Origin: Candidatus Olsenella pullistercoris
GTDB taxonomy: Bacteria > Actinomycetota > Coriobacteriia > Coriobacteriales > Atopobiaceae
Assembly (NCBI GenBank): GCA_019116525.1
Contig: DXBM01000031.1
Coordinates: 1-64,000, forward strand
Length of the DNA: 64,000 nt
Reading direction: 5' to 3'
Part shown: piece after piece, positions 24,696 through 33,678 of the stretch
Layout: the number at the start of each line of letters is the position of its first letter
Numbering within the stretch: the stretch's first letter is position 1
Translations under genes and position numbers: made by a program
The notes under the pieces: generated by a model
Seen by the model: the letters and a program-made list of their open reading frames with translations, nothing else
What the model was told of the DNA's origin: nothing
Databases searched by the model: none

Positions 24696-25657
24696 GCGAG
24701 CGTCTCCCGCGGGCTGCGGGGAGCGCCCTCGAAGTTGAGGTCCCCGGTGATCGCGCTCGCCCCCGCGACGTCCAGGTCCTCGGCGCGCAAGAGCGCGTCA
24801 ACCACGGGCAGGACGCGCTCCCGGGCGCCGTCCCACAGGTCCCAGAAGCTCGCCGCGGAGGTCTCGTGCGTGAAGGGGTTCTCCCACGTCGCACGGTCGC
24901 GGTTGTCAAAGTCCGAGGTCTCCTCGGGACGGGCGCGGTGGGACATCGCGCAGACCAGCGAGTACGGGGTCCGTCCCACCAGGCGCTCGATCGTCCCCAC
25001 GAGGGCGCGCTTGCGGCCGCGCGGCGAGTCCAGGACGCGCTGCGCGAGGCGGAACTCGTGCACGGCCGTCGAGAAGGTCCTCGGGTCGATGGGCCTGTCG
25101 TAGACCCACAGGGCAACGTAGAAGTACAGCTTGTCTATCGCGGCCAGCGTGGTGCGCGTCGCGCCGAGGGCGCGCTCGTGCGGGACCCAGCGCTCGACCG
25201 TGCGCCCCGTGAGCGTGAAGAGCGCCATCTCGTCGAGGTCGCGCTCTATCTCGGCGTGCACCTTGGAGCCGTCCCGCTCGCTGAGCCCGGGGACGCCGGC
25301 GCGGCAGATGCCGTGCTGCCAGTGGTAGACGAAGGGGTGCATCGTGGAGTCGAGCAGCCAGTGGCAGGCGAACCCGGCCACGTAGGCGCGCGCGACCTGA
25401 CGCTCGTGTCCCTCGAGGCGCAGGTACGCCTCGCGCATGGCGAGCAGGAGCTCGGCGGGGCTGCCGCCGTGCATGTCGCTGCCGAGCGGGGACCACTTGT
25501 GCATGAGCGGGTCGACGACGAGGTAGAAGAGCGGGTCCGGCCCCTGGTTGCCGAGCAGGAACGCGTCGCGCTCGTCGTGCGAGCGCAGGCCCAGGAGCTT
25601 GGTGACGTCCTCGAGGACGCCCCGTCCGAAGAGGTCGTGCGAGAGAATGGCTGGCAT
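24689..25657 (-). CDS. Zinc-dependent phospholipase C-like protein
   Basis: A 322-residue protein of the S1/P1-nuclease/zinc-dependent PLC-like family. Candidate metal ligands are His and Asp in SHDLFGRG, LGNQGPDPLFY, GFACHWLLDSTMHPFVYHW and the Asp/His-containing HAEIERDLDEM. It has no signal peptide, unlike secreted PLCs, so the substrate is likely internal and is unknown. It starts at ATG 25657 after AAAGGCG and is followed directly by vsr. Confidence 0.8.
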   Translation of the reverse strand: MPAILSHDLFGRGVLEDVTKLLGLRSHDERDAFLLGNQGPDPLFYLVVDPLMHKWSPLGSDMHGGSPAELLLAMREAYLRLEGHERQVARAYVAGFACHWLLDSTMHPFVYHWQHGICRAGVPGLSERDGSKVHAEIERDLDEMALFTLTGRTVERWVPHERALGATRTTLAAIDKLYFYVALWVYDRPIDPRTFSTAVHEFRLAQRVLDSPRGRKRALVGTIERLVGRTPYSLVCAMSHRARPEETSDFDNRDRATWENPFTHETSAASFWDLWDGARERVLPVVDALLRAEDLDVAGASAITGDLNFEGAPRSPRETLAW

Positions 25658-25695
25658 GGCGCGCCTTTCGTCTGTGGTTGCTCCCCCAGATTATG

Positions 25696-25763
25696 CACCA
25701 CTTGTACCAGGTACAAATGGCTCAACACTGTGTCGCCCCATTTGTACCTGGTACAAGTGGGGA
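25696..25763. repeat. Orphan REPIN
   Basis: Two inverted REPs of the same family as those around the RAYT gene: ACTTGTACC/GGTACAAATGG at about 25696-25722 and CCCCATTTGTACC/GGTACAAGTGGGG at 25735-25763, with a linker containing AACACTGTGTC. No transposase is adjacent, so it was probably mobilised in trans by the RAYT at 7697. The outer arm of the first REP is decayed. It lies between divergently read genes. Confidence 0.88.
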
Positions 25764-25827
25764 CATCCGTGCGGCTTCCCTGACCCAGCGCTTACCCCGC
25801 AACCCCCAAAAAAGGTCTCAGGACGAA

Positions 25828-25833
25828 TAGAAT
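25828..25833 (+). promoter_or_regulatory. -10 box of the MFS gene
   Basis: TAGAAT 34 bases upstream of the ATG at 25868. The leader contains GAGGGGA as ribosome-binding site. No -35 match. Confidence 0.45.
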
Positions 25834-25867
25834 TGAGGGGTTATGCGGCATCGTTGAGGGGACAAAC

Positions 25868-27094
25868 ATGGCCCACCGGAAAATGACCAAGGCCGAGAAG
25901 AGCTGGATCGTCTATGACGTGGGCAACTCCGCGCTCGTCCTTCTCGCCACGAGCGTCATCCCCATCTACTTCTCGTCGCTCTCGCCCGACGGCGGGGTCG
26001 TCGTGGCGTGGAGCTACGCCGAGACGGTGGCGTCGCTCATCATCGCGCTGCTCATGCCCGTCCTCGGCTCCATCGCGGACATGCAGGGCATGAAGAAGAA
26101 GTTCATCGTGGGGTGCGTGGGCACGGGCGTCGTGGCGACGGTGGCGCTCGGCTTTGTGACGACCGCCCTCGCGTTCCTCGTCATCTACGTGATCTCCTCC
26201 GTGGCGCTCAACTCCTCGATGGTCTTCTACGACGCGCTGCTCGTTGACACGACCACCGACGACCGCATGGACGAGATCTCCTCTGCGGGCTACGCCTGGG
26301 GCTACATCGGGAGCTGCGTGCCGTTCATCGCCTGCCTCGGAGTTGTGCTCGGGTACGAGGCGCTCGGCATCACGCTGCAGACGGCCATGCAGATCGCGTT
26401 CTGCATCACGGGCGCGTGGTGGGCGGTCTTCACGGTGCCGCTACTCAGGAACGTGCAGCAGAGGCACTACAAGCCGCGCGCCCCGCACGCCGTGGCAAAC
26501 GCCGTGCGCGGGCTCGCCGGGACGCTCCGCGAGATCTGGGCCAACCGCTCGATCCGCTACTACATGATCGCGTACTTCTTCTACATCGACGGCGTCCACA
26601 CCATCATCAAGCTCTCGACGAGCTACGGCACCGAGCTGGGGATCGACTCCACGCAGCTCGTGCTCGCCCTTCTCGTCACGCAGTTCGTGGCGTTCCCCTC
26701 GGCGATCATCTACGGGCGCCTCTCGTCCAAGTACGGCACGCGGCGCATGCTGCTCATCGCCATCGCGGCGTACTTTGGCATCACGCTCTTTGCTGCGTTC
26801 TTCCTGCGCTCGGCAACGGAGTTCTGGTTCCTCGCCATCCTGGTTGGCATGTTCCAGGGCGGCATCCAGGCGCTCTCGCGCAGCGAGTTCGGCAAGCTCT
26901 GCCCCAAGGACCGCTCCAACGAGTACTTTGGCTTCTTCGACATCTTTGGCAAGTACGCCGCCATTCTCGGCACGTTCTTGGTGGGCACGTTCACGGCGCT
27001 CACCGGCAACTCGAGCCTCGGCGTGCTCTCGATCGCGGTGCTGTTCGTGGTTGGCTTCCTGATGATGCTGCGCGTCCCGGAGCGCACGGCGTAA
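25868..27094 (+). CDS. MFS transporter, UMF1/Atg22 family
   Basis: A 408-residue membrane protein with about 12 hydrophobic segments. The N-terminal WIVYDVGNSALVLLATSVIPIYF matches the UMF1/Atg22-like major facilitator group, which includes vacuolar amino-acid exporters. The YDVGNSA motif in the first helix and LGSIADMQGMKKKF after helix 2 are family marks. Substrate unknown. It is a plus-strand gene alone in a minus-strand region, and the cassette-A repeat follows its stop. Confidence 0.88.
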   Translation: MAHRKMTKAEKSWIVYDVGNSALVLLATSVIPIYFSSLSPDGGVVVAWSYAETVASLIIALLMPVLGSIADMQGMKKKFIVGCVGTGVVATVALGFVTTALAFLVIYVISSVALNSSMVFYDALLVDTTTDDRMDEISSAGYAWGYIGSCVPFIACLGVVLGYEALGITLQTAMQIAFCITGAWWAVFTVPLLRNVQQRHYKPRAPHAVANAVRGLAGTLREIWANRSIRYYMIAYFFYIDGVHTIIKLSTSYGTELGIDSTQLVLALLVTQFVAFPSAIIYGRLSSKYGTRRMLLIAIAAYFGITLFAAFFLRSATEFWFLAILVGMFQGGIQALSRSEFGKLCPKDRSNEYFGFFDIFGKYAAILGTFLVGTFTALTGNSSLGVLSIAVLFVVGFLMMLRVPERTA

Positions 27095-27111
27095 GGGTCG
27101 GCCCGCGGCCG

Positions 27112-27240
27112 CCAACCGACTTCCATCCACAAAAGGGCAGCTCCCGGACGCTCTGGCACTCCAAAACGTCCGGGAGCTATGACTTACTTTGGTAGGGGCA
27201 GGTTCCGGACGGTCTTGGGGGCCAAACTGTCATGAATCTG
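27112..27240. repeat. Cassette A repeat, left copy
   Basis: An 83-base core at 27132-27214 matches 28591-28673 in the same register. A hairpin with arms AGCTCCCGGACG and CGTCCGGGAGCT around 16 variable bases is followed by TATGACTTACTTTGG TAGGGG and a second hairpin that ends at GAATCTGCCCC. It lies just after the stop of the AbiEi-like gene and is in direct orientation to the right copy. Confidence 0.88.
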
Positions 27241-27270
27241 CCCCCAGGAGTTTGCCCTTCCATCGAGTCG

Positions 27271-28332
27271 TCAGCGGAGTCCCGTGCGACGTCGCAACCT
27301 GTCCCAGTCAGGGGTCACGCACACTCCGTCAGGCAGCGCGAGGGGCGTCCCCCGCTTGGGCACCCCGTACTCGTCGAGCAGGGCCGCGAAGTCACCCGGG
27401 CGCTCCGTCACGCCAAAGCGAAACCTCACCAGCGAGACGTCATAGAGCGAGAAGCGAGAACCACGAATGTTCTCGTCCGAGATGACGTCGTCAATGTCGC
27501 GCCCGCCCATCAGCTCCTCCTCCACGTATTTCACCCGACCGTCGAGCTCCCCCAAGATCACGGCACCGTCCGTGCGAACCCAACAGTAGTCCGCCCGGTA
27601 CGGCTGCCCGCGCTCCACAACGCGCGGCACCTCCACCTGGAGCTCGGGACGGGCGTAGCCGAGAAGGAGCATCCTGCCGCGGGCGATGGACTCACCGCCG
27701 TTCTCGCTGCGAGGGTCGGCCCACGCAAGCGTTGCGAGAGCGCGGTCCACGCCGCGACGAAGCCCGCGCTGCCCCTCGATGAACTCTGCGATCCCCTCCG
27801 CACCCACGAGTCCGAGACGCAGCGCCGAGTCTATGACGCCGAGACCGTGCGCGAAGTCAGACCAGCGCAGGCAGTCAAAGACCGTCTGGTCGGGTGGAGT
27901 GACCCGCAATCCCGCGACCTGCTCGAACGCAGGATCCTCTCCGTCACTGGAAGACAAGCGGTGACGGGCCAGGCTCGGCGTCCCCGAGGCGCACCCGCGA
28001 GCCCCAACGGCAAGGTGCGTGCGACCAGTCAAGGCATCCGACACGTCAATCCCATGGGCAAGCGCCGCCGTTGGCCCGCAGAACACCCAGTCAGGGTGCA
28101 GCGCCTGGAGCCCGCGAGCAATCATGAGCGCGCGAGCGGGCGGCTTGGAGGCCAGCCAGGTGTCCGTCTCCGCGAACATGCCTCGCGCGGGCGAGACGAC
28201 GTCGCCGCGCGCGACCCTGCGCACAAGGGCGCGTCGTACGTCATCGCCCTGCCCCTCCGGAACGTAGCAGCTGCCCCGCGCCGCCGCCTCAGCCAGGCGC
28301 TCAGCAATCCCCGCGTCAACCGCCCTGCTCAT
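27271..28332 (-). CDS. AbiEi/DUF559-like protein with PD-(D/E)XK-type C-terminus (cassette A)
   Basis: A 353-residue protein. An N-terminal winged-helix of the AbiEi-antitoxin type (RRALVRRVARGDVVSPARGMF) and a middle region with VFCGPTAALAHGID and RVTPPDQTVFDCLR are followed by a Vsr/DUF559-like restriction-endonuclease fold, with candidate acidic residues in SENGGESIAR, YRADYCW and ILGELDGR. Function is not established for such proteins. It is closely similar to the protein at 46510. ATG 28332 follows GAGAGGGG; an ATG at 28371 is less likely. Both sides carry the same hairpin repeat. No partner toxin gene lies next to it. Confidence 0.8.
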   Translation of the reverse strand: MSRAVDAGIAERLAEAAARGSCYVPEGQGDDVRRALVRRVARGDVVSPARGMFAETDTWLASKPPARALMIARGLQALHPDWVFCGPTAALAHGIDVSDALTGRTHLAVGARGCASGTPSLARHRLSSSDGEDPAFEQVAGLRVTPPDQTVFDCLRWSDFAHGLGVIDSALRLGLVGAEGIAEFIEGQRGLRRGVDRALATLAWADPRSENGGESIARGRMLLLGYARPELQVEVPRVVERGQPYRADYCWVRTDGAVILGELDGRVKYVEEELMGGRDIDDVISDENIRGSRFSLYDVSLVRFRFGVTERPGDFAALLDEYGVPKRGTPLALPDGVCVTPDWDRLRRRTGLR

Positions 28333-28572
28333 AGACCCCTCTCGCCCATCCGCAACGTGTTGATGGCACATTGTTGCCCCAGGGCGATGCGCGGGCAGCC
28401 GATGATTTGGTAGGTGGTTCTACTTCCTATCTGTGATGTCGATACGACGCACATGGACAGCGAGGTCGCGCCCGTGCACGACGCGCCACGTCAAACACAG
28501 TCAGCTACGTGATAGATTCACAGACGGTCGGTTTTGTCGGCGAGTGGTCGAGCGCGCACCGCCAAGCTCGGC

Positions 28573-28700
28573 CCAACCGGTTCCATATATAAAGGGCAGC
28601 TCCCGGACGTTCTTGTCGATAAGAACGTCCGGGAGCTATGACTTACTTTGGTAGGGGAAGAATCAGGACGGTCCTGGATGAAAAACCGTCCGCGAAGTAT
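28573..28700. repeat. Cassette A repeat, right copy
   Basis: Direct repeat of the left copy, core 28591-28673, with fully paired first hairpin (ACGTTCTT with AAGAACGT extends the stem) and a second hairpin GGACGGT/ACCGTCC. It lies between argD and the AbiEi-like gene. The rest of the gap from 28333 to 28572 shows only a short fragment (TTTGGTAGG near 28411) of the same repeat. Confidence 0.88.
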
Positions 28701-28733
28701 GACGCAACGAGAAGTGCGTCCGGTCGCTCCCCC

Positions 28734-29996
28734 CTACGAGAGCCGCTTGATGACGGCCTCGAGACGGTCGCAGGCCTCGTCGACCTCCTCGCACGTAATG
28801 ACCAGCGGCGGCAGCATCCGCAGGATGAAGTTGCCCACGTGGTTGAGGACGAGGCCCTCGGCCAGCGCCTCCTCCACGACGCGCGCCGCGATCGGGGCGT
28901 CGAGCTGGGCGCCGCGCATGAGGCCGTGCCCGCGCACCTCGGTGACGTGCGCCATGGCGGTGAGCCGGTGGCGCAGGTGGCGCCCGACGGACAGGACGTG
29001 CTCGCCGATCTCGGCGTCGTCAAAGGCGCGGAGGGTCGCCAGGGCGGCCGCGCAGGCGAGCGGGTTGCCGCCGAAGGTCGAGCCGTGGTCGCCCGGGGCC
29101 ATGAGGTCGGCGACCTCGGCACGCGCGGCGACAGCGCCCATGGGGAAGCCGTCCGCGATGCCCTTGGCCATGGAGACGACGTCCGGCTCGATGCCCGAGC
29201 GCTGGAAGCAGAAGGGCGAGCCGCAGCGGAAGAAGCCCGTCTGCACCTCGTCGCAGATCAGCAGGACGCCCTTCTCGTCACAGAGCTCGCGCACGTCCTG
29301 GAGGTAGTCGTAGTTGGCGTTCCAAACGCCGCCCTCGCCCTGCACGCACTCGAGCATGACGGCGCATGCCCCGCCGCGCTCGAGCGCCTCGCGCAGTGCG
29401 TAGATGTCGTTCAGCGGCACGGAGACAAATCCGGCCGGCATGGGAAGGAAGCTCTCGTGGAAGCTGTCCTGCCCCGTGGCGGCGAGCATGGCCAGCGTGC
29501 GGCCGTGGAAGCTGCGGCGCGCGGTGATGATGGTGCTCGCGCCGCCCAGCCGGCGCTCCCCCCAGCGACGGGCGACCTTCACGGCGCCCTCGTTGGCCTC
29601 GGCGCCCGAGTTGGCAAAGAACGTCTTCCAGTGCGTCCCGGTGGAGCCCATCTGGTGGCCGCCCTCGTCCGTGGTGGTGGAGAGCATCGAGGAGAGCGCC
29701 GCCGCGAGCTCGCCGCGGTTCTCGACGTAGAAGTAGTTGCCCACCTGCCAGAGCTTGTCCACCTGCTCGTGCAGGGCGCGCGCGACGTCCTCGTTGGCGT
29801 GCCCCATGCTCACGCAGCCGATGCCGGCGAGCAGGTCGATGTACTCCTTGCCCGTGGAGTCAACGAGCGTCGCGTCGTGGCCGGAGACGAACTCGACCGG
29901 CAGGCGGGAGTAGGTGGGCATGACAAAGGCATCGTCGAGGCGCGCGACCCTCTCGGGGACGGTGGATGCGGTCGCTCTCTTCTCGTCGGCGGACAT
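28734..29996 (-). CDS. argD: Acetylornithine aminotransferase
   Basis: PLP enzyme of the arginine pathway that converts N-acetylglutamate semialdehyde to N-acetylornithine. The 420 residues hold all class III aminotransferase blocks: FANSGAEANEGAVKVAR, SFHGRTLAMLAATGQ, LICDEVQTGFFRCGS and the Schiff-base Lys in VVSMAKGIADGFPMGA. ATG 29996 follows AAGGAGG. It is the last gene of argC-argJ-argB-argD, 20 bases after argB. Confidence 0.96.
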   Translation of the reverse strand: MSADEKRATASTVPERVARLDDAFVMPTYSRLPVEFVSGHDATLVDSTGKEYIDLLAGIGCVSMGHANEDVARALHEQVDKLWQVGNYFYVENRGELAAALSSMLSTTTDEGGHQMGSTGTHWKTFFANSGAEANEGAVKVARRWGERRLGGASTIITARRSFHGRTLAMLAATGQDSFHESFLPMPAGFVSVPLNDIYALREALERGGACAVMLECVQGEGGVWNANYDYLQDVRELCDEKGVLLICDEVQTGFFRCGSPFCFQRSGIEPDVVSMAKGIADGFPMGAVAARAEVADLMAPGDHGSTFGGNPLACAAALATLRAFDDAEIGEHVLSVGRHLRHRLTAMAHVTEVRGHGLMRGAQLDAPIAARVVEEALAEGLVLNHVGNFILRMLPPLVITCEEVDEACDRLEAVIKRLS

Positions 29997-30016
29997 CGAG
30001 GCCTCCTTCGTCTGGG

Positions 30017-30892
30017 CTAGTCCTGCGTAAACATGGTACCGCAGCCAGCGTCCGTAAAGATCTCAAGCAGAAGCGAATGTGGGAAGGTTCCGTTCAGGAT
30101 GACGACCTCGGAGACCCCAGCCTCAAGCGCCTCGGAGATCGAGCGGATCTTGGGCAGCATGCCGCCGTCGAGGCGCCCGGACTCGAGGAGCTCGTGGGTC
30201 TCGGAGCGGGTGAGGCTCTGGATGAGGGTGTCCTCGTCGCCCACGTCCCCGTACAGGCCGTCGACGTCGGTGAGATAGATGAGCTTGTCGGCGCCCATGG
30301 CCTCGGCGATCTTGCCGGCGGCGACGTCAGCGTTGATGTTGAAGAAGCCGTCGGGCGCGCAGCCCACCGTGGCCACCACGGGGATGTAGCCGTCCTCGAG
30401 TATGGTCTCGATGAGGCTCGGGTCCACCTCGCGGATGCGTCCGACGCGCCCGAGCGCGGGGTCGATGGGCTCGGCCTTGAGCGTCTTGCCGTCAGCGCCC
30501 GAGATTCCCACCGCGTTGTGGCCGTACTCGTTGAGGGCCCAGACGAGGTCCTGGTTGACCTTGCCCACGAGCACCTCGCGCACCGCCTCCATCGTGGCGT
30601 CGTCGGTCACGCGCAGGCCGCCGCTGAACCTCACGGGCAGGCCGAGCGCCTTCACGTGCGCGCTGATGGCCTTGCCGCCGCCGTGCACGAGCACGATGCG
30701 GATGCCCAGCAGTTTGAGCATCTCGATGTCCGCAACGACCTGTCGGCAGAGCTCGGGGTTCTCCATGGCGGAGCCGCCGTACTTGATGACGAAGGTCTTT
30801 CCGGACATGCGGTGGATCCACGGCAGGGCCTCGTTCAGGACGTCGACCTTCGATGCGGCGCGCTCGCGCTCCTGCCTGTCGCGCTGCTTCAT
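30017..30892 (-). CDS. argB: Acetylglutamate kinase
   Basis: Phosphorylates N-acetylglutamate, the committed and usually arginine-inhibited step. The 291-residue chain shows FVIKYGGSAM (phosphate-binding Lys and Gly), VLVHGGGKAIS, RFSGGLRVT and TDVDGLYGD. An N-terminal extension of about 25 residues with a helix (EALPWIHRM) is the feature of hexameric, arginine-sensitive kinases, so feedback control is likely. It lies between argJ and argD. Confidence 0.96.
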   Translation of the reverse strand: MKQRDRQERERAASKVDVLNEALPWIHRMSGKTFVIKYGGSAMENPELCRQVVADIEMLKLLGIRIVLVHGGGKAISAHVKALGLPVRFSGGLRVTDDATMEAVREVLVGKVNQDLVWALNEYGHNAVGISGADGKTLKAEPIDPALGRVGRIREVDPSLIETILEDGYIPVVATVGCAPDGFFNINADVAAGKIAEAMGADKLIYLTDVDGLYGDVGDEDTLIQSLTRSETHELLESGRLDGGMLPKIRSISEALEAGVSEVVILNGTFPHSLLLEIFTDAGCGTMFTQD

Positions 30893-30935
30893 CTGTGCCT
30901 CCCATCTGGGACGGAAGCGGGGACGGGACGTCCCG

Positions 30936-32222
30936 CTACGTCCGGTAGTCTCCGTTGATGGTCACGTAGTCGTGGGTGAGGTCGCAGGTCCAGACGCGCG
31001 CGCAGGACCCTCCCGACCCAAGGCTCACGGTGACGCTCACCTCGGGCGCCTCAAAGCGGCGCAGCATGTCCTCCTCGTCCATCGGCACGGCAAGGCCCGC
31101 GCGGCACACGGGCACGCCGAGAAAGTCGATGTCCACCTCGCGCTGGTCGAACGCCACGCCGCACTTGCCGGCCGCGGCGGCAACGCGCCCCCAGTTGGCG
31201 TCGTGCCCAAAGATCGCCGTCTTGACGAGCGGCGAGTTGGCAATCGCGCGTGCCACCGTGTCGGCGTCGCCCTCGCTCTCGGCGCCCATGACCGTGACGG
31301 TCACGAGCTTGGTCGAGCCCTCGCCGTCAGCGGCGATCTTGCGCGCCAGCTCCACGCACGCAGCGCGCAGGGCTCCGGCGATAACGGGATAGGCGGGGTG
31401 CGAGCAGTCGATCTTCTCGCCGCCCGCCGCGCCTGTGGCAAGCAGGAAGCACGAGTCGTTGGTTGAGGTGTCGGAGTCGACGGTCACCTTGTTGAAGGAG
31501 CAAGAGACCGCCTCGCGCAGCGCGGCCTGGGCCGCCTCGTGCGTGAGCGGGGCGTCGGTGGCGAGAACCGCGAGCATGGTCGCCATGTTGGGCTGGATCA
31601 TGCCCGATCCCTTGACGAAGCCGCCCACGTGGACGCGCACGCCCTCGCCGGCAAGCTGAGGGGCCACGCCCTCGATCGAGACCTCCTTGGCCACGGTGTC
31701 GGTGGTCATGACGGCGCACGCCGCGTCATGGGCGGCCTCGGGCGTGCGGGCGAGCGCCCTTACCGCTGCGGGCACGCCCGTCTCGAACGGCTCGAACGGC
31801 AGCTGAACGCCGATGACGCCGGTCGAGGCCACGAGGACGTCGTCCGCGTCGCAGCCCAGCTCACGAGCAACGAGCTGCGCCGAGCGCTCGGCGACCTCCA
31901 GGCCCGGCTCCCCCGTTGCGGCGTTCGCGTTGCCCGAGTTGAGCACGACCGCGCGGGCGGTGCCGGAGGCAACGTGCGCGCGGGAGACGCTCACGGGCGC
32001 CGCGCAGAAGCGGTTGGTCGTAAAGGTCGCCGCCGCCACGCAGGGCTTCTCAGCAGCAACGAGCGCAAGGTCAAGACGGTTGGGATTCCTGCGAAAGCCC
32101 GCGCTCACGCCAGCGGCACGCACACCGGCGGCGCAGCAGACGCCGCCCTCGCAGGGGGCAAAGCCAAACGCCGCGGACTCGTCCTGGGCGGACGGCACGG
32201 CCAAGGGCTCAAAGCGTTCCAT
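30936..32222 (-). CDS. argJ: Glutamate N-acetyltransferase (ornithine acetyltransferase)
   Basis: Transfers the acetyl group from N-acetylornithine to glutamate and so recycles it. The 428-residue precursor is expected to self-cleave before the nucleophilic Thr in NMATMLAVLATDAPL. VSIEGVAPQLAGEG, FNKVTVDSDTSTNDS and FGHDANWGRV are further blocks. I take ATG 32222, 8 bases after AGGAG, instead of a GTG at 32228 that is too close to it. Presence of argJ indicates the acetyl-recycling route, and no argA is seen. Confidence 0.95.
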   Translation of the reverse strand: MERFEPLAVPSAQDESAAFGFAPCEGGVCCAAGVRAAGVSAGFRRNPNRLDLALVAAEKPCVAAATFTTNRFCAAPVSVSRAHVASGTARAVVLNSGNANAATGEPGLEVAERSAQLVARELGCDADDVLVASTGVIGVQLPFEPFETGVPAAVRALARTPEAAHDAACAVMTTDTVAKEVSIEGVAPQLAGEGVRVHVGGFVKGSGMIQPNMATMLAVLATDAPLTHEAAQAALREAVSCSFNKVTVDSDTSTNDSCFLLATGAAGGEKIDCSHPAYPVIAGALRAACVELARKIAADGEGSTKLVTVTVMGAESEGDADTVARAIANSPLVKTAIFGHDANWGRVAAAAGKCGVAFDQREVDIDFLGVPVCRAGLAVPMDEEDMLRRFEAPEVSVTVSLGSGGSCARVWTCDLTHDYVTINGDYRT

Positions 32223-32246
32223 ATGCACTTCTCCTGAGTTCAGAGG

Positions 32247-33323
32247 CTAGATCAAGGGCGCCGGGGCGAGAAGCCCCGTGGTCTCGGGAAGGCCGAGCAC
32301 GATGTTGGCGCACTGGACGGCCTGGGCGGCCGCGCCCTTCCCGAGGTTGTCGATCGCGCAGGACGCGATGATCGTGCGTCGTCGGCGCGCGTCGAGGGCG
32401 ACGCCCACCTGGGCGCGGGCGGTGGCGGCGACGGAGGCCGTCGAGGGCATCTGACCCGCCGGCAGCGTCGTGACCAGCGGTTCGTTCGCATAGGCGCGCT
32501 CGTAGGCATCCTGGACGTCCTCAGCGGTGACATCGGGAGCGGCCTCCAGGTAGACCGTAGAGAGAAGGCCGCGCGTGAGCGGTGCGAGGTGCGGCGTGAA
32601 GATGACGGACATCTCGCGACCCGCCACCTCGGAGAGCGTCTGCTCGATCTCGGGGGTGTGGCGGTGCTTGGCCACGCCGTAGGCCTCGACGGACTCGTTG
32701 GCATGGCAGAAGTGCGTGCGCGCGTTGCAGCCGCGCCCGGCGCCGGAGACGCCCGAGATGGCGTCGGCGATCACCAGCTCGCCGGTCGCGACGCCAGAGG
32801 CCAGCGCCGGTGCGGCAGCAAGAGCCGTCGCCGTGGGGTAGCAGCCTGGAACGGCCACGAGCACGGCCTCGCCGGCGGAAGCGCGCTCGGCGAGCGCGGA
32901 CACGCCGTCGCGGAAGAGCTCGGGCAGGCCGTAGACGGTCTGCGACAGCAGCTCGGGGGTCGTGTGCGGCGTGGCGTACCAGGCCTCGTAGGTGGCTGGG
33001 TCGTGCAGGCGATAGTCGGCGGAGAGGTCGATCACGTGCACGCCGCGCGCGAGCAGCTCCGGCGTGAGCGCCAGGCTCGCGGTGTGCGGCACGGCGAGAA
33101 ATGCCACGTCCGCGGCAGCGGCAATTGCGTCCGGCTCGGGCAAAGAGAGCACGATGTCGCAGCAGCCTGCCAGCGACGGGTACACGGCGTCAAGGCGCGT
33201 GCCCGCCTCCTTGCGGTCCGTTGCCATCACGAGCTCGAGGTCGGGGTGAGCGAGCACGAGGCGGCATACCTCCACGCCCGCGTAGCCCGTGGCCCCAACG
33301 ACGCAAGCCCGAATGCTCCCCAT
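32247..33323 (-). CDS. argC: N-acetyl-gamma-glutamyl-phosphate reductase
   Basis: NADPH-dependent reduction of acetylglutamyl phosphate. The 358-residue protein starts at ATG 33323 after AAGGAGG. The Rossmann motif is VVGATGYAGVEVCRLV and the catalytic Cys lies in VAVPGCYPTATALA. HTPEIEQTLSEV and FTPHLAPLTRGLLST are family blocks. First gene of the arg operon; no clear ArgR box was recognised upstream. Confidence 0.96.
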   Translation of the reverse strand: MGSIRACVVGATGYAGVEVCRLVLAHPDLELVMATDRKEAGTRLDAVYPSLAGCCDIVLSLPEPDAIAAAADVAFLAVPHTASLALTPELLARGVHVIDLSADYRLHDPATYEAWYATPHTTPELLSQTVYGLPELFRDGVSALAERASAGEAVLVAVPGCYPTATALAAAPALASGVATGELVIADAISGVSGAGRGCNARTHFCHANESVEAYGVAKHRHTPEIEQTLSEVAGREMSVIFTPHLAPLTRGLLSTVYLEAAPDVTAEDVQDAYERAYANEPLVTTLPAGQMPSTASVAATARAQVGVALDARRRRTIIASCAIDNLGKGAAAQAVQCANIVLGLPETTGLLAPAPLI

Positions 33324-33508
33324 CCCGCGACCTCCTTGTGCGAGCGCCCGCGCGCGGGCGCAGCCTGCGATGCGTAGACGATAGCACGCGCACACGCGCT
33401 CGCCTTGGTTCGGTCACGCGCTTGTCACACTTCTCGTCCTTCTCGCCGCCCCGACCGCAGCGCCGTCCCGACCGCGGCGCCGTCCCGACCGCGGCGCCGC
33501 CGCTCCCC

Positions 33509-33661
33509 CTGCGAGTGCGCGAAAGTTTTGGCTAACTTTTTCGTTTTTCTCGCCTTGCTCGGACGTTTCCCCAGTTGCGAACCTGAAAGAACCGTCAGAC
33601 TCGAAAAAGTTAGCCCGGACTTTCGCGCACTCGCAAAGGGGGGAGGGCGGAGCGGGGCGGG
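33509..33661. repeat. 130-bp palindromic element, copy downstream of cassette C gene
   Basis: Terminal inverted repeats TGCGAGTGCGCGAAAG then GGCTAACTTTTTCG (left) and their mirror on the right end at 33602-33635, with an inner part CTCGGACGTTTCCCCAG TTGCGAA. It is over 90 percent alike by eye to the copy at 34938 and in the same direction. The homology continues on the right into GGGAGGGCG and AGCGGGGCGGGG. The gap 33324-33508 has only short 17-bp GC-rich tandem repeats near 33452-33497. Confidence 0.9.
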
Positions 33662-33678
33662 GCGAGGCGACACGCGTC

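Noticed and set aside
27271..28332. Type IV toxin-antitoxin pair (AbiEi with AbiEii)
   Set aside because: Only the AbiEi-like winged helix is present. No nucleotidyltransferase toxin gene is adjacent here or at 46510.
33452..33497. GC-rich 17-bp tandem repeat upstream of argC as an ArgR operator
   Set aside because: ArgR boxes are AT-rich imperfect palindromes. This is a simple GC-rich tandem repeat next to the 130-bp element.
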